Source: Corynebacterium sp. HMSC29G08
GTDB lineage: Bacteria > Actinomycetota > Actinomycetes > Mycobacteriales > Mycobacteriaceae
DNA: 64,000 bases
NCBI RefSeq assembly: GCF_001806875.1
Contig: NZ_KV786211.1
Coordinates: 29,623 to 93,622 of the forward strand
Direction of reading: 5' to 3'
The notes below the pieces were generated by a model. It was not told the DNA's origin. It was given only the letters and a program-made list of their open reading frames with translations, and did not search any database. Shown here piece by piece: positions 35,332 to 43,038 of this stretch. Each line of letters begins with the position of its first letter. Position 1 is the first letter of the stretch. Both the position numbers and the translations under genes were made by a program.

Positions 35332-36543
35332 CTAGAGCGGGGACTCGTTGAACGCCGCGGAGATAACCGGTGCTGCGATTTCTGCTTGCCATGGGCGTGC
35401 ACCAGCGTCCACAAGCAGCGGTATCAGTGCATGCGTGTCCAATCCATCTAGGTTTCCGCCCGCTATTTCCTGTTTCGTCCACAGTGCCTTGCGCAGGATA
35501 CTTGAAGATAGAAGGTTCACCCCGGGGATGCCGAGGGTCATTGCTGTTTCCGAAATGAGTTCTTTTGCTAGTTTCACTTTTGGCCAGTTCTCCGGATATT
35601 CGCGCTGCCACTTCACCTGGGAGGGGGGCTTTTTCGCTTTTCGATCCTGCAGAGAAGGCCACATCGCCTCTTCATCGTTCAAGGCGCGTTCAACATAACT
35701 CATCCATGTGCGAACTACTGCGCGGTCATGGGAGGGGAAACCCGGTACTCGAGCAAGTTCGCTCTCAGTCGTTGGTTCTCTCCTACCGATATTTATAAGC
35801 ACCTTCGTTGGCATGATGGTGGGTGGAGAAACGTCGGAGCCAAATGCACGGCGTTCACGAATGGCGTATAGCTCGCGCACCAGTTGCAGACCACGAGGGG
35901 TACGGACCGTGGATAGTCCTTTAATGTCAAGCCACGAACGTTCCACGGGGGATGTGAGGCTACGGGTCTCAATGAGGTGATCAAACTCTGCTTCGGCAAA
36001 CGGGAGCGCACCGGAGGTATCCAAAACTTCTGCGAGTGCTTCAGCAAGATCGTGCAGGTACAACACGTCAAGTGCGGCGTAGTCCAACCAGGGTTTCGGC
36101 AGAGGTGTGTTCGACCAGTTTTCTCTGCCGTGACCTTTGTCAAGATGAACGCCCGTGAAGTGTTCCACCACCGCACCGAGGTTTGGCCGGGTGAAGCCAG
36201 CAAATCGAGCAGCAAGCTCGGTGTCAAACAGCGTTCCGGGATGTAGCTTCAGCATGGCCAGGGCCTGCAGGTCTTCACCAGCAGCGTGGATAATCCATTC
36301 CTCACCATTGAGCACTGGGGCCAACGCAGCAGTCACCGCTTCGCGGTGCCCTTCCGGCGCGATGAGGAACGTGCCGGAATCCCGACGATGAATCTGGACT
36401 AAGAACGCGCGGTCATCAAAGCGAAACGCCGAAGCTCGTTCCGTATCAATCGCGAATGGGCCACGGCCTTCGGAAAGTGCATGCGCAGCTCGGTGGAACC
36501 CAGCGGGAGTATCCACGAACTCATATTCTGGCCTTATTGTCAC
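35332..36543 (-). CDS. rnd: Ribonuclease D family 3'-5' exoribonuclease
   Basis: DEDDy-type exonuclease of 403 residues with an N-terminal catalytic domain and a C-terminal HRDC domain. The metal ligands are in AIDTERA (Asp33, Glu35), HAAGEDLQ (second Asp near 97) and DYAALDVLYLHDL (Tyr and final Asp near 165). The HRDC helical region (about 212-290, DIKGLSTVRTPRGLQLVREL) should bind RNA. Its likely role is 3' trimming of tRNA and stable RNA. The start is GTG at 36543; the downstream end of DUF3000 lies 25 bases upstream on the same strand, so the two are probably cotranscribed. Confidence 0.93.
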   Translation of the reverse strand: MTIRPEYEFVDTPAGFHRAAHALSEGRGPFAIDTERASAFRFDDRAFLVQIHRRDSGTFLIAPEGHREAVTAALAPVLNGEEWIIHAAGEDLQALAMLKLHPGTLFDTELAARFAGFTRPNLGAVVEHFTGVHLDKGHGRENWSNTPLPKPWLDYAALDVLYLHDLAEALAEVLDTSGALPFAEAEFDHLIETRSLTSPVERSWLDIKGLSTVRTPRGLQLVRELYAIRERRAFGSDVSPPTIMPTKVLINIGRREPTTESELARVPGFPSHDRAVVRTWMSYVERALNDEEAMWPSLQDRKAKKPPSQVKWQREYPENWPKVKLAKELISETAMTLGIPGVNLLSSSILRKALWTKQEIAGGNLDGLDTHALIPLLVDAGARPWQAEIAAPVISAAFNESPL

Positions 36544-36567
36544 GGGAGGCTAGTTTACAGCTTTTAC

Positions 36568-37212
36568 TTACCTGTGTCCCAGCTCTGTCACACCTTCTGG
36601 TGGCAGTCCCGCAACATGTGCCAGCACCTGCGAAAAGGCCTCTACGTGCGGAGCTAGATCTAAGCTGTCAGCTGTCCAAGACGCGCGCATCTCCAACTGG
36701 TACGCCCTCGGTGGGCCGCCAATCTCGCCGAAACGAACCGATGCAGTTGATGTCACGGTGCCGCCCAAGTTGGTAAAACCAGCGCCGCGCTGTGCGAGTG
36801 ACTCGTTGAGCCACTGCCATGCTACGTCTGGAAGTAAAGGATCCGACGCAACGGCATCATCCATGTCTGCCTGGATATAGGCCACCAGCCGCATAGAGCC
36901 TTCCCAGGCTTCCTCTGCGTCAGGAGAGTGGAGGAGGATAAGGCGCCCGAAGGCGTCTCCGTCCGAATCCATGGCATCTGTTACGTTTTCACCGCGATCG
37001 ACCTCAAGGCCAATGGCGTGCGAGTACGGTGCCGGTCGTTGAGGTGGGCGGATGGTGCCCAACGTAATCTCGGGGCGTAGCCGAGCTGCATGCATTGACT
37101 CCACAGCCGCAGAAAACTCCGCAGGCGTTGCCGCCGGGGCAGGGTCAGAAGACGCCCCGCTGAGCGCGGCGCTGATTGAAACCGGGGCAGAGGAGGTGTC
37201 CGAGTGCTTCAC
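36568..37212 (-). CDS. DUF3000 domain-containing protein
   Basis: A soluble protein of about 214 residues. The conserved block ESMHAARLRPEITLGTIRPP followed by RPAPYSHAIGLEV, and the end LAPHVEAFSQVLAHVAGLPPEG, identify the DUF3000 family, which in corynebacteria and mycobacteria lies between hemQ and the RNase D gene. I choose GTG at 37212, because TAGCTT lies eight bases upstream, the same geometry as other likely leaderless genes here; an ATG at 37266 would add 18 residues with no ribosome site. Function is unknown. Confidence 0.82.
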   Translation of the reverse strand: MKHSDTSSAPVSISAALSGASSDPAPAATPAEFSAAVESMHAARLRPEITLGTIRPPQRPAPYSHAIGLEVDRGENVTDAMDSDGDAFGRLILLHSPDAEEAWEGSMRLVAYIQADMDDAVASDPLLPDVAWQWLNESLAQRGAGFTNLGGTVTSTASVRFGEIGGPPRAYQLEMRASWTADSLDLAPHVEAFSQVLAHVAGLPPEGVTELGHR

Positions 37213-37220
37213 AGCAATCA

Positions 37221-37226
37221 AAGCTA
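37221..37226 (-). promoter_or_regulatory. -10 element of a probable leaderless DUF3000 transcript
   Basis: On the minus strand TAGCTT (TANNNT) is followed by eight bases and then GTG at 37212. Confidence 0.45.
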
Positions 37227-37273
37227 TCGCTGACCCGGCGGATAGTCGTGGAGGCGCGCCGCTCACAGAGTAG

Positions 37274-37279
37274 TACGAT
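37274..37279 (+). promoter_or_regulatory. Candidate -10 of the hemQ promoter
   Basis: TACGAT closely matches TATAAT/TANNNT and would give a leader of about 34 bases that includes AGAAAGGG before the hemQ ATG at 37320. No clear -35 is visible. Confidence 0.45.
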
Positions 37280-37319
37280 GATGTAGAACTTTCGATTGAT
37301 CAATAGAGAAAGGGTGCCC

Positions 37320-38021
37320 ATGGCCAAGCTTGATTTCGATGCCCTCAACGCTGTACAGCGTTACCTCCAGTTCGCGGTATTCCGCGCAATCCCTGGTGCT
37401 CTCGGGCAGGACCGCAGCAAGATTATTGAAGAGGCGCAAGACTTCTTTGCTGATCTAGAGAAGGAGGGCGTTGTCTCCGTCCGCGGTTTCTATGACAACA
37501 CTGGTATCCGTGCAGATGCAGACTTCATGGTCTGGTGGCATGCCGAAGAGTTCTCCCAGCTGCAGAAGGCACTGGCAGACTTCCGTCGCACGACAACGCT
37601 CGGCCAGCTGGTTGAGGTCAGCTGGATAGGCAACGGTGTTCACCGCCCGGCAGAGTTCAACAAGTCCCACCTGCCGAGCTTCATCATGGGCGAAGAGCCG
37701 GGAGACTGGATCACTGTCTACCCGTTCGTGCGCTCGTACGAGTGGTACCTGCTGGATCCGAAGGAGCGTCGCCGTATCTTGGCGGAGCACGGCATGGCAG
37801 CCCGTGACTTTGCAGATGTGCGTGCCAACACCGTTGAGGCGTTCACCTTGGGTGATTACGAGTGGATGCTCGCGTTCGAGGCGCCGACTTTGCTGCGTAT
37901 CGAGGAACTGATGCACAAGATGCGCCACACTGAGGCACGCCGCCACGTTCGTGAGGAGATCCCATTCCAGACGGGCCGTCGCGTTAGCGACATTGCAGAG
38001 ATTATTGAGATCCTGCCGTAG
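37320..38021 (+). CDS. hemQ: Coproheme decarboxylase HemQ (chlorite dismutase-like)
   Basis: Last enzyme of the coproporphyrin-dependent haem pathway of Gram-positive bacteria: it removes two propionate carboxyls of coproheme to give haem b, using hydrogen peroxide. The 233-residue chain carries the proximal histidine in [10 protein letters not shown] (His157) and the tyrosine in [10 protein letters not shown] (Tyr134), one position from the His158 and Tyr135 I recall for C. diphtheriae HemQ. The distal residue seen in true chlorite dismutases (Arg) is not evident. ATG at 37320 has AGAAAGGG upstream. Divergent from DUF3000, convergent with msrB; its stop is inside a perfect hairpin. Confidence 0.95.
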   Translation: MAKLDFDALNAVQRYLQFAVFRAIPGALGQDRSKIIEEAQDFFADLEKEGVVSVRGFYDNTGIRADADFMVWWHAEEFSQLQKALADFRRTTTLGQLVEVSWIGNGVHRPAEFNKSHLPSFIMGEEPGDWITVYPFVRSYEWYLLDPKERRRILAEHGMAARDFADVRANTVEAFTLGDYEWMLAFEAPTLLRIEELMHKMRHTEARRHVREEIPFQTGRRVSDIAEIIEILP

Positions 38022-38034
38022 GTAAAACCTACGG
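38016..38034. terminator. Hairpin containing the hemQ stop codon
   Basis: CCGTAGGT (38016-38023) and ACCTACGG (38027-38034) form a perfect 8-bp stem with a 3-base loop. The TAG stop (38019-38021) is inside the left arm. There is no U-tract; it lies between convergent hemQ and msrB. Confidence 0.55.
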
Positions 38035-38052
38035 GGGTAAAGCATCTGCGAA

Positions 38053-38457
38053 CTACTGCTTTGGCTCCAGCGTCATAGAGATGGAGTTGATGCAGTAGCG
38101 CAGGTCAGTGGGGGTGTTGTAGCCTTCGCCGGCAAATACGTGGCCCAGGTGAGAACCACAGTTAGCACACAGGACCTCGGTGCGGACCATGCCGTGGGAG
38201 CGGTCTTCGCGCTCGATCACCTTGTCGCTGTCCGCGGGGGAGAAAAAAGATGGCCAACCGCAGTGAGATTCGAACTTCTCGGTAGAGCGGAACAGCTCCT
38301 CGCCACAAGCCCTGCAGTGGTAAACGCCTTCAGTAGTGGTGTTGGTGTACTCGCCAACACCTGGGGGCTCAGTGCCTGCTTGACGTAGAACGTAGAACTC
38401 CTCAGGTGTCAGTTTTTCTCGCCACTGCGCTTCGGTCCAGTTTTTGTAATCCGTCAT
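38053..38457 (-). CDS. msrB: Peptide-methionine (R)-S-oxide reductase MsrB
   Basis: Repairs oxidised methionine (R-sulfoxide) in proteins. The 134-residue chain has the catalytic cysteine in LRYCINS (Cys122) and two zinc CxxC pairs, CRAC (Cys48/Cys51) and CANC (Cys97/Cys100), plus the signature HCGWPSFF (about 65-72). A recycling cysteine may be Cys66. The ATG at 38457 is 56 bases inside the 3' end of the aftC-like gene, an unusually long same-strand overlap, and GGAG-like bases before it are weak, so translation may depend on coupling. It pairs functionally with other oxidant-defence genes in the window. Confidence 0.95.
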   Translation of the reverse strand: MTDYKNWTEAQWREKLTPEEFYVLRQAGTEPPGVGEYTNTTTEGVYHCRACGEELFRSTEKFESHCGWPSFFSPADSDKVIEREDRSHGMVRTEVLCANCGSHLGHVFAGEGYNTPTDLRYCINSISMTLEPKQ

Positions 38458-39586
38458 GGTGTTGAAGCGTACTCACCACGGCCCACGTTGCTACAGCGAG
38501 GATAAAGATGGCCCATCCGGCGGTGGGTAAAAACGTGTTCAACCAGCTGCCGAACGCTGGAGCGTGTGGACTCCACCAGTCCAGCGGTGACAAGCAAAGA
38601 AATGCCCCCAGCCACGCAGTCCATAGATGCATAGGGGAGTGAGTCCGCACCACTGTAAACAGTGCTGGAAACAGCATCATGGAGTAGTAAGCTTGGCCCA
38701 GCGAGGACAAAAGGCACACGCCGGCGAGCAGGACAGCGGAGCTTGTAGTGAGCCACAGCCACTGGTCAACGTTTCGCCAGCGCAACAACGCCAGCACTGC
38801 AACCGCTACCGCAGCGGCGAAAAGGAGAAACAGCACGCGGTGGAGCCACTCCGGCATCCCGAAGTAGACGGCAAACCCAGCAAGTGAAGAGTTGGCGTAA
38901 TCGCGCGTCATACCCAGATACGGCACAAGCTTGGTCAGGTAATCGTTTGCCCCGGGGGTAATCGGCCAGGCAATCGCGTTCACCACAACGGGGACAATCA
39001 CCGCGGCGAGCACGCTGCGCCAGCGGAACAGGAAAAAGGGCAACGCCACAAGAGGTAAAAACATTGGCTTGACCAAGATTGCAAAACCCAAGACCAGACC
39101 TGCGGCGATGTTGTGACGCGTCGATGTCAGCGCGAGAAATGCCGTCAATGCGAGCAGCAGAATGCCGTTGATGTTCGAGAACACAAGGGTGTTGGTTACG
39201 GCCTCCGTGGCAAAGCTTAAAGCCAATGCTATTGGGAAAATCGGGTGGGACAACGTATAGCCGCTGAGACGAGTGAGCCAGGCAAGCGCTGCGATGATGG
39301 CAGCGGCGTTGGCCAAGATGAACCAGGGGCGTGCAGCATCCACACTGGTGATCAGCCCCAACGGCGACAGCAATAATGTTGCTCCTGGGTTGTACAGATA
39401 GTGAGGGTTTACGTGGTGGTAGACCTCGTTGTATACCGGCACACGCTCTATGAAGCGGCGGGCGGCCGACCATACGGTGGTGAAATCGTCTGTAACTGAC
39501 CCAGTTCGTGCAAGCACAATCAACCTGTGGAGGATCAGGCTGATTGCGATGGGCCAGGCAAAGGCGTTTGCTGCTTTCACTCGCAT
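38402..39586 (-). CDS. aftC: AftC-like alpha-(1->3)-arabinofuranosyltransferase (GT87 / DUF2029)
   Basis: Integral membrane GT-C glycosyltransferase of 394 residues with about ten hydrophobic segments. The first extracytoplasmic loop holds the acidic pair in VTDDFTTVW (about 32-40), as expected for the catalytic site of enzymes using decaprenyl-phosphoryl-arabinose. By synteny next to msrB and hemQ it matches the C. glutamicum gene I recall as AftC, which adds branching arabinose to arabinogalactan. ATG at 39586 shares one base with the stop of the RibD-like gene. The C-terminal 18 codons overlap msrB. A different GT87 mannosyl- or arabinosyltransferase is possible. Confidence 0.7.
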   Translation of the reverse strand: MRVKAANAFAWPIAISLILHRLIVLARTGSVTDDFTTVWSAARRFIERVPVYNEVYHHVNPHYLYNPGATLLLSPLGLITSVDAARPWFILANAAAIIAALAWLTRLSGYTLSHPIFPIALALSFATEAVTNTLVFSNINGILLLALTAFLALTSTRHNIAAGLVLGFAILVKPMFLPLVALPFFLFRWRSVLAAVIVPVVVNAIAWPITPGANDYLTKLVPYLGMTRDYANSSLAGFAVYFGMPEWLHRVLFLLFAAAVAVAVLALLRWRNVDQWLWLTTSSAVLLAGVCLLSSLGQAYYSMMLFPALFTVVRTHSPMHLWTAWLGAFLCLSPLDWWSPHAPAFGSWLNTFLPTAGWAIFILAVATWAVVSTLQHHDGLQKLDRSAVARKTDT

Positions 39587-40260
39587 TACCGTACCCGCCG
39601 CAAGCGGGTAAAGACCATGGCGCGCTGATCCACGGTGACATCATCCACCTCAAAGTGCCGCACGTAGTCTCGACCTTGGTCAAGATTGAGACCCCAGGAA
39701 GCATCCTGACTGCCGACGCTTGCGTCAACCGTCAAATGCAGCACATCGATCAAATTCGCATCCAGCATCTGTGCGTAGAGGTGTGGCCCGCCTTCGCAAA
39801 GAATTCGTGCGAAGCCATGATCCCGGAGCGCTTGCACGATGCTGGCCGTCGAGCCGTCGCCGGAACTTAGAAGCTGCGCGCCCCGCTCTTGTAGGCAGCG
39901 GAGGGTGGGGGTGCGCGCGGCGTCGCTAAGCGAATGTTCCGGAGTGACAATGAGGAGTTGTTCAGTGCCAAAGATGGGCAGCGAGGGATCGAGCTCCAGT
40001 GAGCGACTCACAACAGCAATTGGAGTGTCGGATGGTCCGTATTGCTCGGCCTCGACCGTGCCGGCGCCGACGAGGACGCAATCTGCCCATGTACGCAGTG
40101 CGGCAAGAAGCTTCGAATCGGTCGCATTGCCTAACTCCCCGGACACCCCCTTGCGGGCGAAAGCACCGAAAAGTGTTGTGATTGCAACGGCGCGCAGTTC
40201 GGGTTGGTGCGGTGGTTTAGTGGGGCCAATAAGTTGGGACATGTGCGGGGAAGCAGGCAT
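39586..40260 (-). CDS. RibD C-terminal-like pyrimidine reductase family protein
   Basis: A 224-residue dihydrofolate-reductase-fold protein related to the reductase half of RibD. Visible features are FGAFARKGVSGELGN (about 31-45, nucleotide site), ADCVLVGAGTVEAEQYG (about 59-75) and ILCEGGPHLYAQML (about 162-175), the conserved C-terminal motif. It lacks the deaminase domain, so it would act alone in a riboflavin-like reduction or on another substrate. Start is uncertain: ATG at 40260 or 40242, both close to the tRNA-operon terminator, whose T-run ends just before 40260. It is coupled to aftC (TAATG), a pairing without an obvious biochemical reason. Confidence 0.78.
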   Translation of the reverse strand: MPASPHMSQLIGPTKPPHQPELRAVAITTLFGAFARKGVSGELGNATDSKLLAALRTWADCVLVGAGTVEAEQYGPSDTPIAVVSRSLELDPSLPIFGTEQLLIVTPEHSLSDAARTPTLRCLQERGAQLLSSGDGSTASIVQALRDHGFARILCEGGPHLYAQMLDANLIDVLHLTVDASVGSQDASWGLNLDQGRDYVRHFEVDDVTVDQRAMVFTRLRRVR

Positions 40261-40261
40261 G

Positions 40262-40303
40262 AAAAAAGAATAGCCCCGGTAAAGCTTTCGCTTCACCGGG
40301 GCT
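40262..40303 (-). terminator. Terminator of the tRNA cluster (minus strand)
   Basis: On the minus strand AGCCCCGGT (40303-40295) pairs with ACCGGGGCT (40280-40272), with an inner AAGC/GCTT pair, followed by ATTCTTTTTT. A strong Rho-independent terminator after tRNA-Cys and just before the RibD-like gene. Confidence 0.9.
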
Positions 40304-40310
40304 GTGTGAT

Positions 40311-40384
40311 TGGAGGTGGATACGGGAATCGAACCCGTGTACACGGTTTTGCAGACCGTTGCCTAACCACTCGACCAATCCACC
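40311..40384 (-). tRNA. tRNA-Cys (GCA)
   Basis: Cloverleaf visible on the minus strand: acceptor GGTGGAT/ATCCACC, anticodon stem ACGGT/ACCGT around CTGCAAA (anticodon GCA), TΨC arm with GGTTCGATTCC. The 3' CCA is encoded (40311-40313 on the plus strand as TGG). It is the last gene of the minus-strand tRNA cluster. Confidence 0.95.
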
Positions 40385-40385
40385 G

Positions 40386-40461
40386 TGGAGCGGATGACGA
40401 GACTCGAACTCGCGACCCTCACCTTGGCAAGGTGATGCGCTACCAACTGCGCTACATCCGC
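40386..40461 (-). tRNA. tRNA-Gly (GCC), copy 1
   Basis: Acceptor GCGGATG with CATCCGC, anticodon stem TCACC/GGTGA around TTGCCAA (anticodon GCC), TΨC arm with GTTCGAGTC, encoded CCA. The sequence is the same as the second tRNA-Gly at 40557-40632. Confidence 0.95.
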
Positions 40462-40462
40462 G

Positions 40463-40534
40463 TGCGCGATACTGGGATTGAACCAGTGACCTCTTCCGTG
40501 TCAGGGAAGCGCTCTCCCGCTGAGCTAATCGCGC
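40463..40534 (-). tRNA. tRNA-Val (GAC)
   Basis: Acceptor GCGCGAT/ATCGCGC, anticodon stem CTTCC/GGAAG around CTGACAC (anticodon GAC), TΨC arm GGTTCAATCCC. No CCA is encoded, unlike its neighbours. Confidence 0.94.
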
Positions 40535-40538
40535 GGAA

Positions 40539-40557
40539 AAGTCCCACTAGGGGACTT
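40539..40557 (-). terminator. Terminator-like hairpin between tRNA-Gly copy 2 and tRNA-Val
   Basis: AAGTCCC (40539-40545) and GGGACTT (40551-40557) pair over ACTAG. On the minus strand the stem runs into TTTTCC, so it may partly terminate or guide processing after the first tRNA-Gly transcribed. Confidence 0.5.
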
Positions 40558-40632
40558 GGAGCGGATGACGAGACTCGAACTCGCGACCCTCACCTTGGCA
40601 AGGTGATGCGCTACCAACTGCGCTACATCCGC
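40557..40632 (-). tRNA. tRNA-Gly (GCC), copy 2
   Basis: Identical in sequence to copy 1: anticodon GCC in TTGCCAA, encoded CCA (40557-40559 as TGG on the plus strand). It is the first gene of the minus-strand cluster, followed in transcription by a small hairpin and tRNA-Val. Confidence 0.95.
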
Positions 40633-40646
40633 ATTGCATTTCGCTG

Positions 40647-40676
40647 TACCGTTTAGGTCACTACCGTTTAGGTGAC
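40647..40676. repeat. 15-bp tandem duplication upstream of the tRNA cluster
   Basis: TACCGTTTAGGTCAC (40647-40661) and TACCGTTTAGGTGAC (40662-40676) are adjacent and differ at one position. They lie 15-44 bases upstream of tRNA-Gly copy 2, in its promoter region. Confidence 0.92.
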
Positions 40677-40857
40677 TGCGTTGTGCGAGATAGAACATTA
40701 ACCCCTACCGTCTTAAATAGGCAAATCGCCAGGTAGATTGTGGTTTGTTTCGCACTGTTCGGTATGAAGGTGGCCACTTGTGTCGATGGACCATGACATC
40801 GGTGTTATTTGCTGGCTATTGGCCAACGGCTTGCGGGGGTGATGAGCAGGCGATTCG

Positions 40858-40886
40858 TTGACCAGGGGGCAGGCGTGTAACATACC
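40858..40886 (+). promoter_or_regulatory. Candidate promoter of tRNA-Val (CAC)
   Basis: TTGACC (40858-40863) is a good -35. At 17 bases the -10 would be CATACC (40881-40886); TAACAT (40878-40883) is a better hexamer but at only 14 bases. The tRNA starts at 40896. The rest of 40677-40857 shows no gene that I can support. Confidence 0.4.
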
Positions 40887-40895
40887 AACCTGTTC

Positions 40896-40970
40896 GGTCC
40901 TATGGCTCAGTGGAAGAGCGTTCCGTTCACACCGGAAAGGTCGCTGGTTCGATCCCAGCTAGGACCACCA
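40896..40970 (+). tRNA. tRNA-Val (CAC)
   Basis: Acceptor GGTCCTA/TAGGACC, anticodon stem TTCCG/CGGAA around TTCACAC (anticodon CAC), TΨC arm GGTTCGATCCC, discriminator A and encoded CCA. It is transcribed divergently from the four-gene tRNA cluster and is followed by its own terminator. Confidence 0.93.
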
Positions 40971-40976
40971 GATACA

Positions 40977-41016
40977 AAAGCTCCGGCAGACAGTGCACTG
41001 CCGGAGCTTTTGCTTT
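40977..41016 (+). terminator. Terminator after tRNA-Val (CAC)
   Basis: AAAGCTCCGGCAG (40977-40989) and CTGCCGGAGCTTT (40998-41010) form a perfect 13-bp stem with an 8-base loop, followed by TGCTTT. Confidence 0.92.
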
Positions 41017-41039
41017 CAGTGGGGCAGACTTGCGGGCGG

Positions 41040-41059
41040 ATACCCCGCAATAGGGGTGT
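41040..41059. promoter_or_regulatory. Candidate copper-responsive operator (CsoR-like) upstream of copC
   Basis: ATACCCC (41040-41046) and GGGGTGT (41053-41059) form an inverted repeat with a 6-base spacer (ACCCC/GGGGT perfect). TACCC...GGGTA-type inverted repeats are the operators of actinobacterial CsoR/RicR copper repressors. It lies upstream of a copper-protein operon. Confidence 0.5.
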
Positions 41060-41082
41060 ACTTAGTGTCTACCCCCGGGCAC

Positions 41083-41088
41083 TATGGT
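41083..41088 (+). promoter_or_regulatory. Candidate -10 of the copC-dyp operon
   Basis: TATGGT fits TANNNT and would give a leader of about 42 bases with GGAAGGA before the copC start. The inverted repeat lies 24-43 bases upstream, overlapping or preceding the -35 position. Confidence 0.4.
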
Positions 41089-41136
41089 GAGTAGCAAGCG
41101 AAACCGATTCAGTGACCGGAAGGATTGCACCGCAAG

Positions 41137-41766
41137 ATGAGTCGCAACATGTGCCACCAAATGAGCTCAGACCGGGGCGCAGGCCTTGTTTCCAAAATTG
41201 CGGGGGCAGCTGTTGTAGCTAGTGTGTTGGCCGCCAGCGCCCCTATAGCATTGGCTCATGACGCAGTGATCGGCGGTTCTCCCGCTGATAAAGAGGTAGT
41301 CACCGTATTTCCTAGCACTCTTGAACTGGAGTTTTCTGGTTTCCCGAAAGAGGGCTTTAGCATTATCGCATTGTCGCGAGACGTAGACGGTAGCCCGGAA
41401 GTGCTCTTTAGCGGCGAACCCACGATTGAGCAGAACTTTGTTCGCTTGGACCTGCCTGATGGCTTGGAGGTGCAGCCCGGCAATTACCGCATTGGCTTCC
41501 AGATCATTTCTTCAGACGGGCACGCAACGAAGGGCATGACCACGTTCACGTTTAACCCGACGGGAGAGCCGCTAGCGCAAGCGGCTGAATCCGATGTTTC
41601 CGATGTTGAAGGCACGGCCGACGCCTCAGCAGAAACAGCGAACGAAACGGTTGCAGAGGAAGGCAACTCCAACATGCGCCTGGTGTTGGCGGTTGTTGGG
41701 TTACTGGTTGTCGCCGGTGCCGCGATTGCGGCTTTTGGAAAACTTCGTAAAGGACAGGGACAGTAA
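41137..41766 (+). CDS. copC: CopC-domain copper-binding protein, secreted and membrane-anchored
   Basis: A 209-residue exported protein. A signal sequence (about 18-40, ending PIALA) precedes a mature N-terminal His41, the first copper ligand of CopC proteins; a second His in SSDGHATKG (about 130) is the likely partner. The immunoglobulin-like CopC domain covers about 41-143, then an acidic Ala/Glu/Thr linker and a C-terminal membrane helix (about 178-201) with a KLRKG cytoplasmic end. It should bind Cu(II) outside the membrane. ATG at 41137 is preceded by GGAAGGA at a long 12-base spacing; an ATG at 41164 is an alternative. It is two bases from the dyp gene. Confidence 0.85.
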   Translation: MSRNMCHQMSSDRGAGLVSKIAGAAVVASVLAASAPIALAHDAVIGGSPADKEVVTVFPSTLELEFSGFPKEGFSIIALSRDVDGSPEVLFSGEPTIEQNFVRLDLPDGLEVQPGNYRIGFQIISSDGHATKGMTTFTFNPTGEPLAQAAESDVSDVEGTADASAETANETVAEEGNSNMRLVLAVVGLLVVAGAAIAAFGKLRKGQGQ

Positions 41767-41768
41767 AA

Positions 41769-42950
41769 GTGACTGTATCTAGGAGGGGGTTTCTCGCGGG
41801 TGGGGTTGTCGTGGCGTCGACAAGCATGGCTACTTCCTGCGGTGATACTGATGCACCTGCCGGTGTTCCCAGTAACTCTGAGCCGAACGAACAACCTCTG
41901 AAAACATCCACAGTTCCATTTGACGGGCCACATCAGGCAGGCATTTCAACGCCGACGCAGGCTTCGCTGAACATGATTGGCTTCAACCTGCGCGAGGGGG
42001 TTGAGGCAAAAGGCGTTCGCAACCTCATGCGGCTGTGGACTGAGGATGCTCGCGAAATGGCCGCCGGCCGAAACCCCTTGGGCAGCTTGGAGCCCGAAAT
42101 GCTGGAGTGGCCAGCAAACCTGACATTTACGGTGGGCTTTGGCGAGCGGATCTTCGATCTAGCCGCGCCGGAGAAGAAACCGAGCTGGCTGCATCCAATC
42201 CCAGCCATGCAGCACGATCAGTTGCGTGAGGAGTGGGGGCAGACCGACATTGTTCTGCAGATCTGCGCCGATGATCCGTTGATGTGCGCATGGGCGATGC
42301 GACACATGGTTCGCGCGGGTGTGGACTATGTGGCGATTGGCTGGGTGCAGCAAGGTTTTGCTAATGCGTACGGTGCCATTCCGAAAGGGCAGACGCCGCG
42401 CAACCTCTTTGGCCAGATCGACGGCACGGTCAATCCTTACTCGGAGCAGGAGTATGCCGAACAAGTCTTTGCGGAGGACGGCTCGACGTCCATGGTGATC
42501 CGCCGCATTGAGATGGATCTGGATGACTGGGAGAAGCTCGACCGCGTCTCAAGGGAGGAGTCAGTGGGCCGCACGCTTGACGACGGCGCGCCACTGACCG
42601 GCGGCGACGAATTCACTCCAGCCGATTTCGACAAAATCGATGACTTTGGCCTACGGGTCATTGACCCGAACTCGCACATGGCGCGTGCAGCCGCACCTGC
42701 GGACCACCCGGAGCAGAAGTTCAAACGCCGACCGTACAACTACTACCTGCCGCCAGAAGCCGGCTTGATCTTTGTGGCCTTCCAGAAAGATCCGGACGTG
42801 CAGTTCACACCGGTGCAGCAGCGCCTAGATGAGATTGACCGTTTGAACGAGTGGACGACGGCGATTGGCTCGGCTGTGTACTGGATAGCCCCGGGCACTG
42901 ACCCGGAATCTGAAGACAACGCCTACTGGGGTCAGTCGGTTCTGTCATAG
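41769..42950 (+). CDS. Tat-exported Dyp-type (dye-decolourising) haem peroxidase
   Basis: Haem peroxidase of 393 residues. The Tat signal is SRRGFLAG (4-11); MATSC at about 20-24 could be a lipobox, so the enzyme may be tethered. The Dyp signature is GQIDG (215-219), containing the distal Asp; the proximal haem His is probably His303 in [10 protein letters not shown], with the distal Arg in KRRPYNYY near 327. In Streptomyces lividans a Tat-exported Dyp peroxidase works with extracellular copper chaperones to supply cytochrome oxidase; the coupling to CopC here (GTG start, two-base gap) suggests a similar envelope role. EfeB-like iron release is an alternative, but no efeUO is present. Confidence 0.92.
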   Translation: MTVSRRGFLAGGVVVASTSMATSCGDTDAPAGVPSNSEPNEQPLKTSTVPFDGPHQAGISTPTQASLNMIGFNLREGVEAKGVRNLMRLWTEDAREMAAGRNPLGSLEPEMLEWPANLTFTVGFGERIFDLAAPEKKPSWLHPIPAMQHDQLREEWGQTDIVLQICADDPLMCAWAMRHMVRAGVDYVAIGWVQQGFANAYGAIPKGQTPRNLFGQIDGTVNPYSEQEYAEQVFAEDGSTSMVIRRIEMDLDDWEKLDRVSREESVGRTLDDGAPLTGGDEFTPADFDKIDDFGLRVIDPNSHMARAAAPADHPEQKFKRRPYNYYLPPEAGLIFVAFQKDPDVQFTPVQQRLDEIDRLNEWTTAIGSAVYWIAPGTDPESEDNAYWGQSVLS

Positions 42951-43038
42951 CTTTCGGGGTAGGATTGCAAACCGCATTGTAAACGGGGCGCGTCCAGGTA
43001 TGACGTTCCCCTTGAGGCGCAAAGGAGCGCACCTGGCT

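Noticed and set aside
40779..40841. Tiny open frame GTG-to-TGA of 20 codons in the tRNA intergenic region
   Set aside because: Too short, no ribosome site and no supporting context; listed only as possible.
42951..43038. T-box riboswitch upstream of thrS
   Set aside because: Only 88 bases are available and there is no T-box core sequence or anti-terminator.
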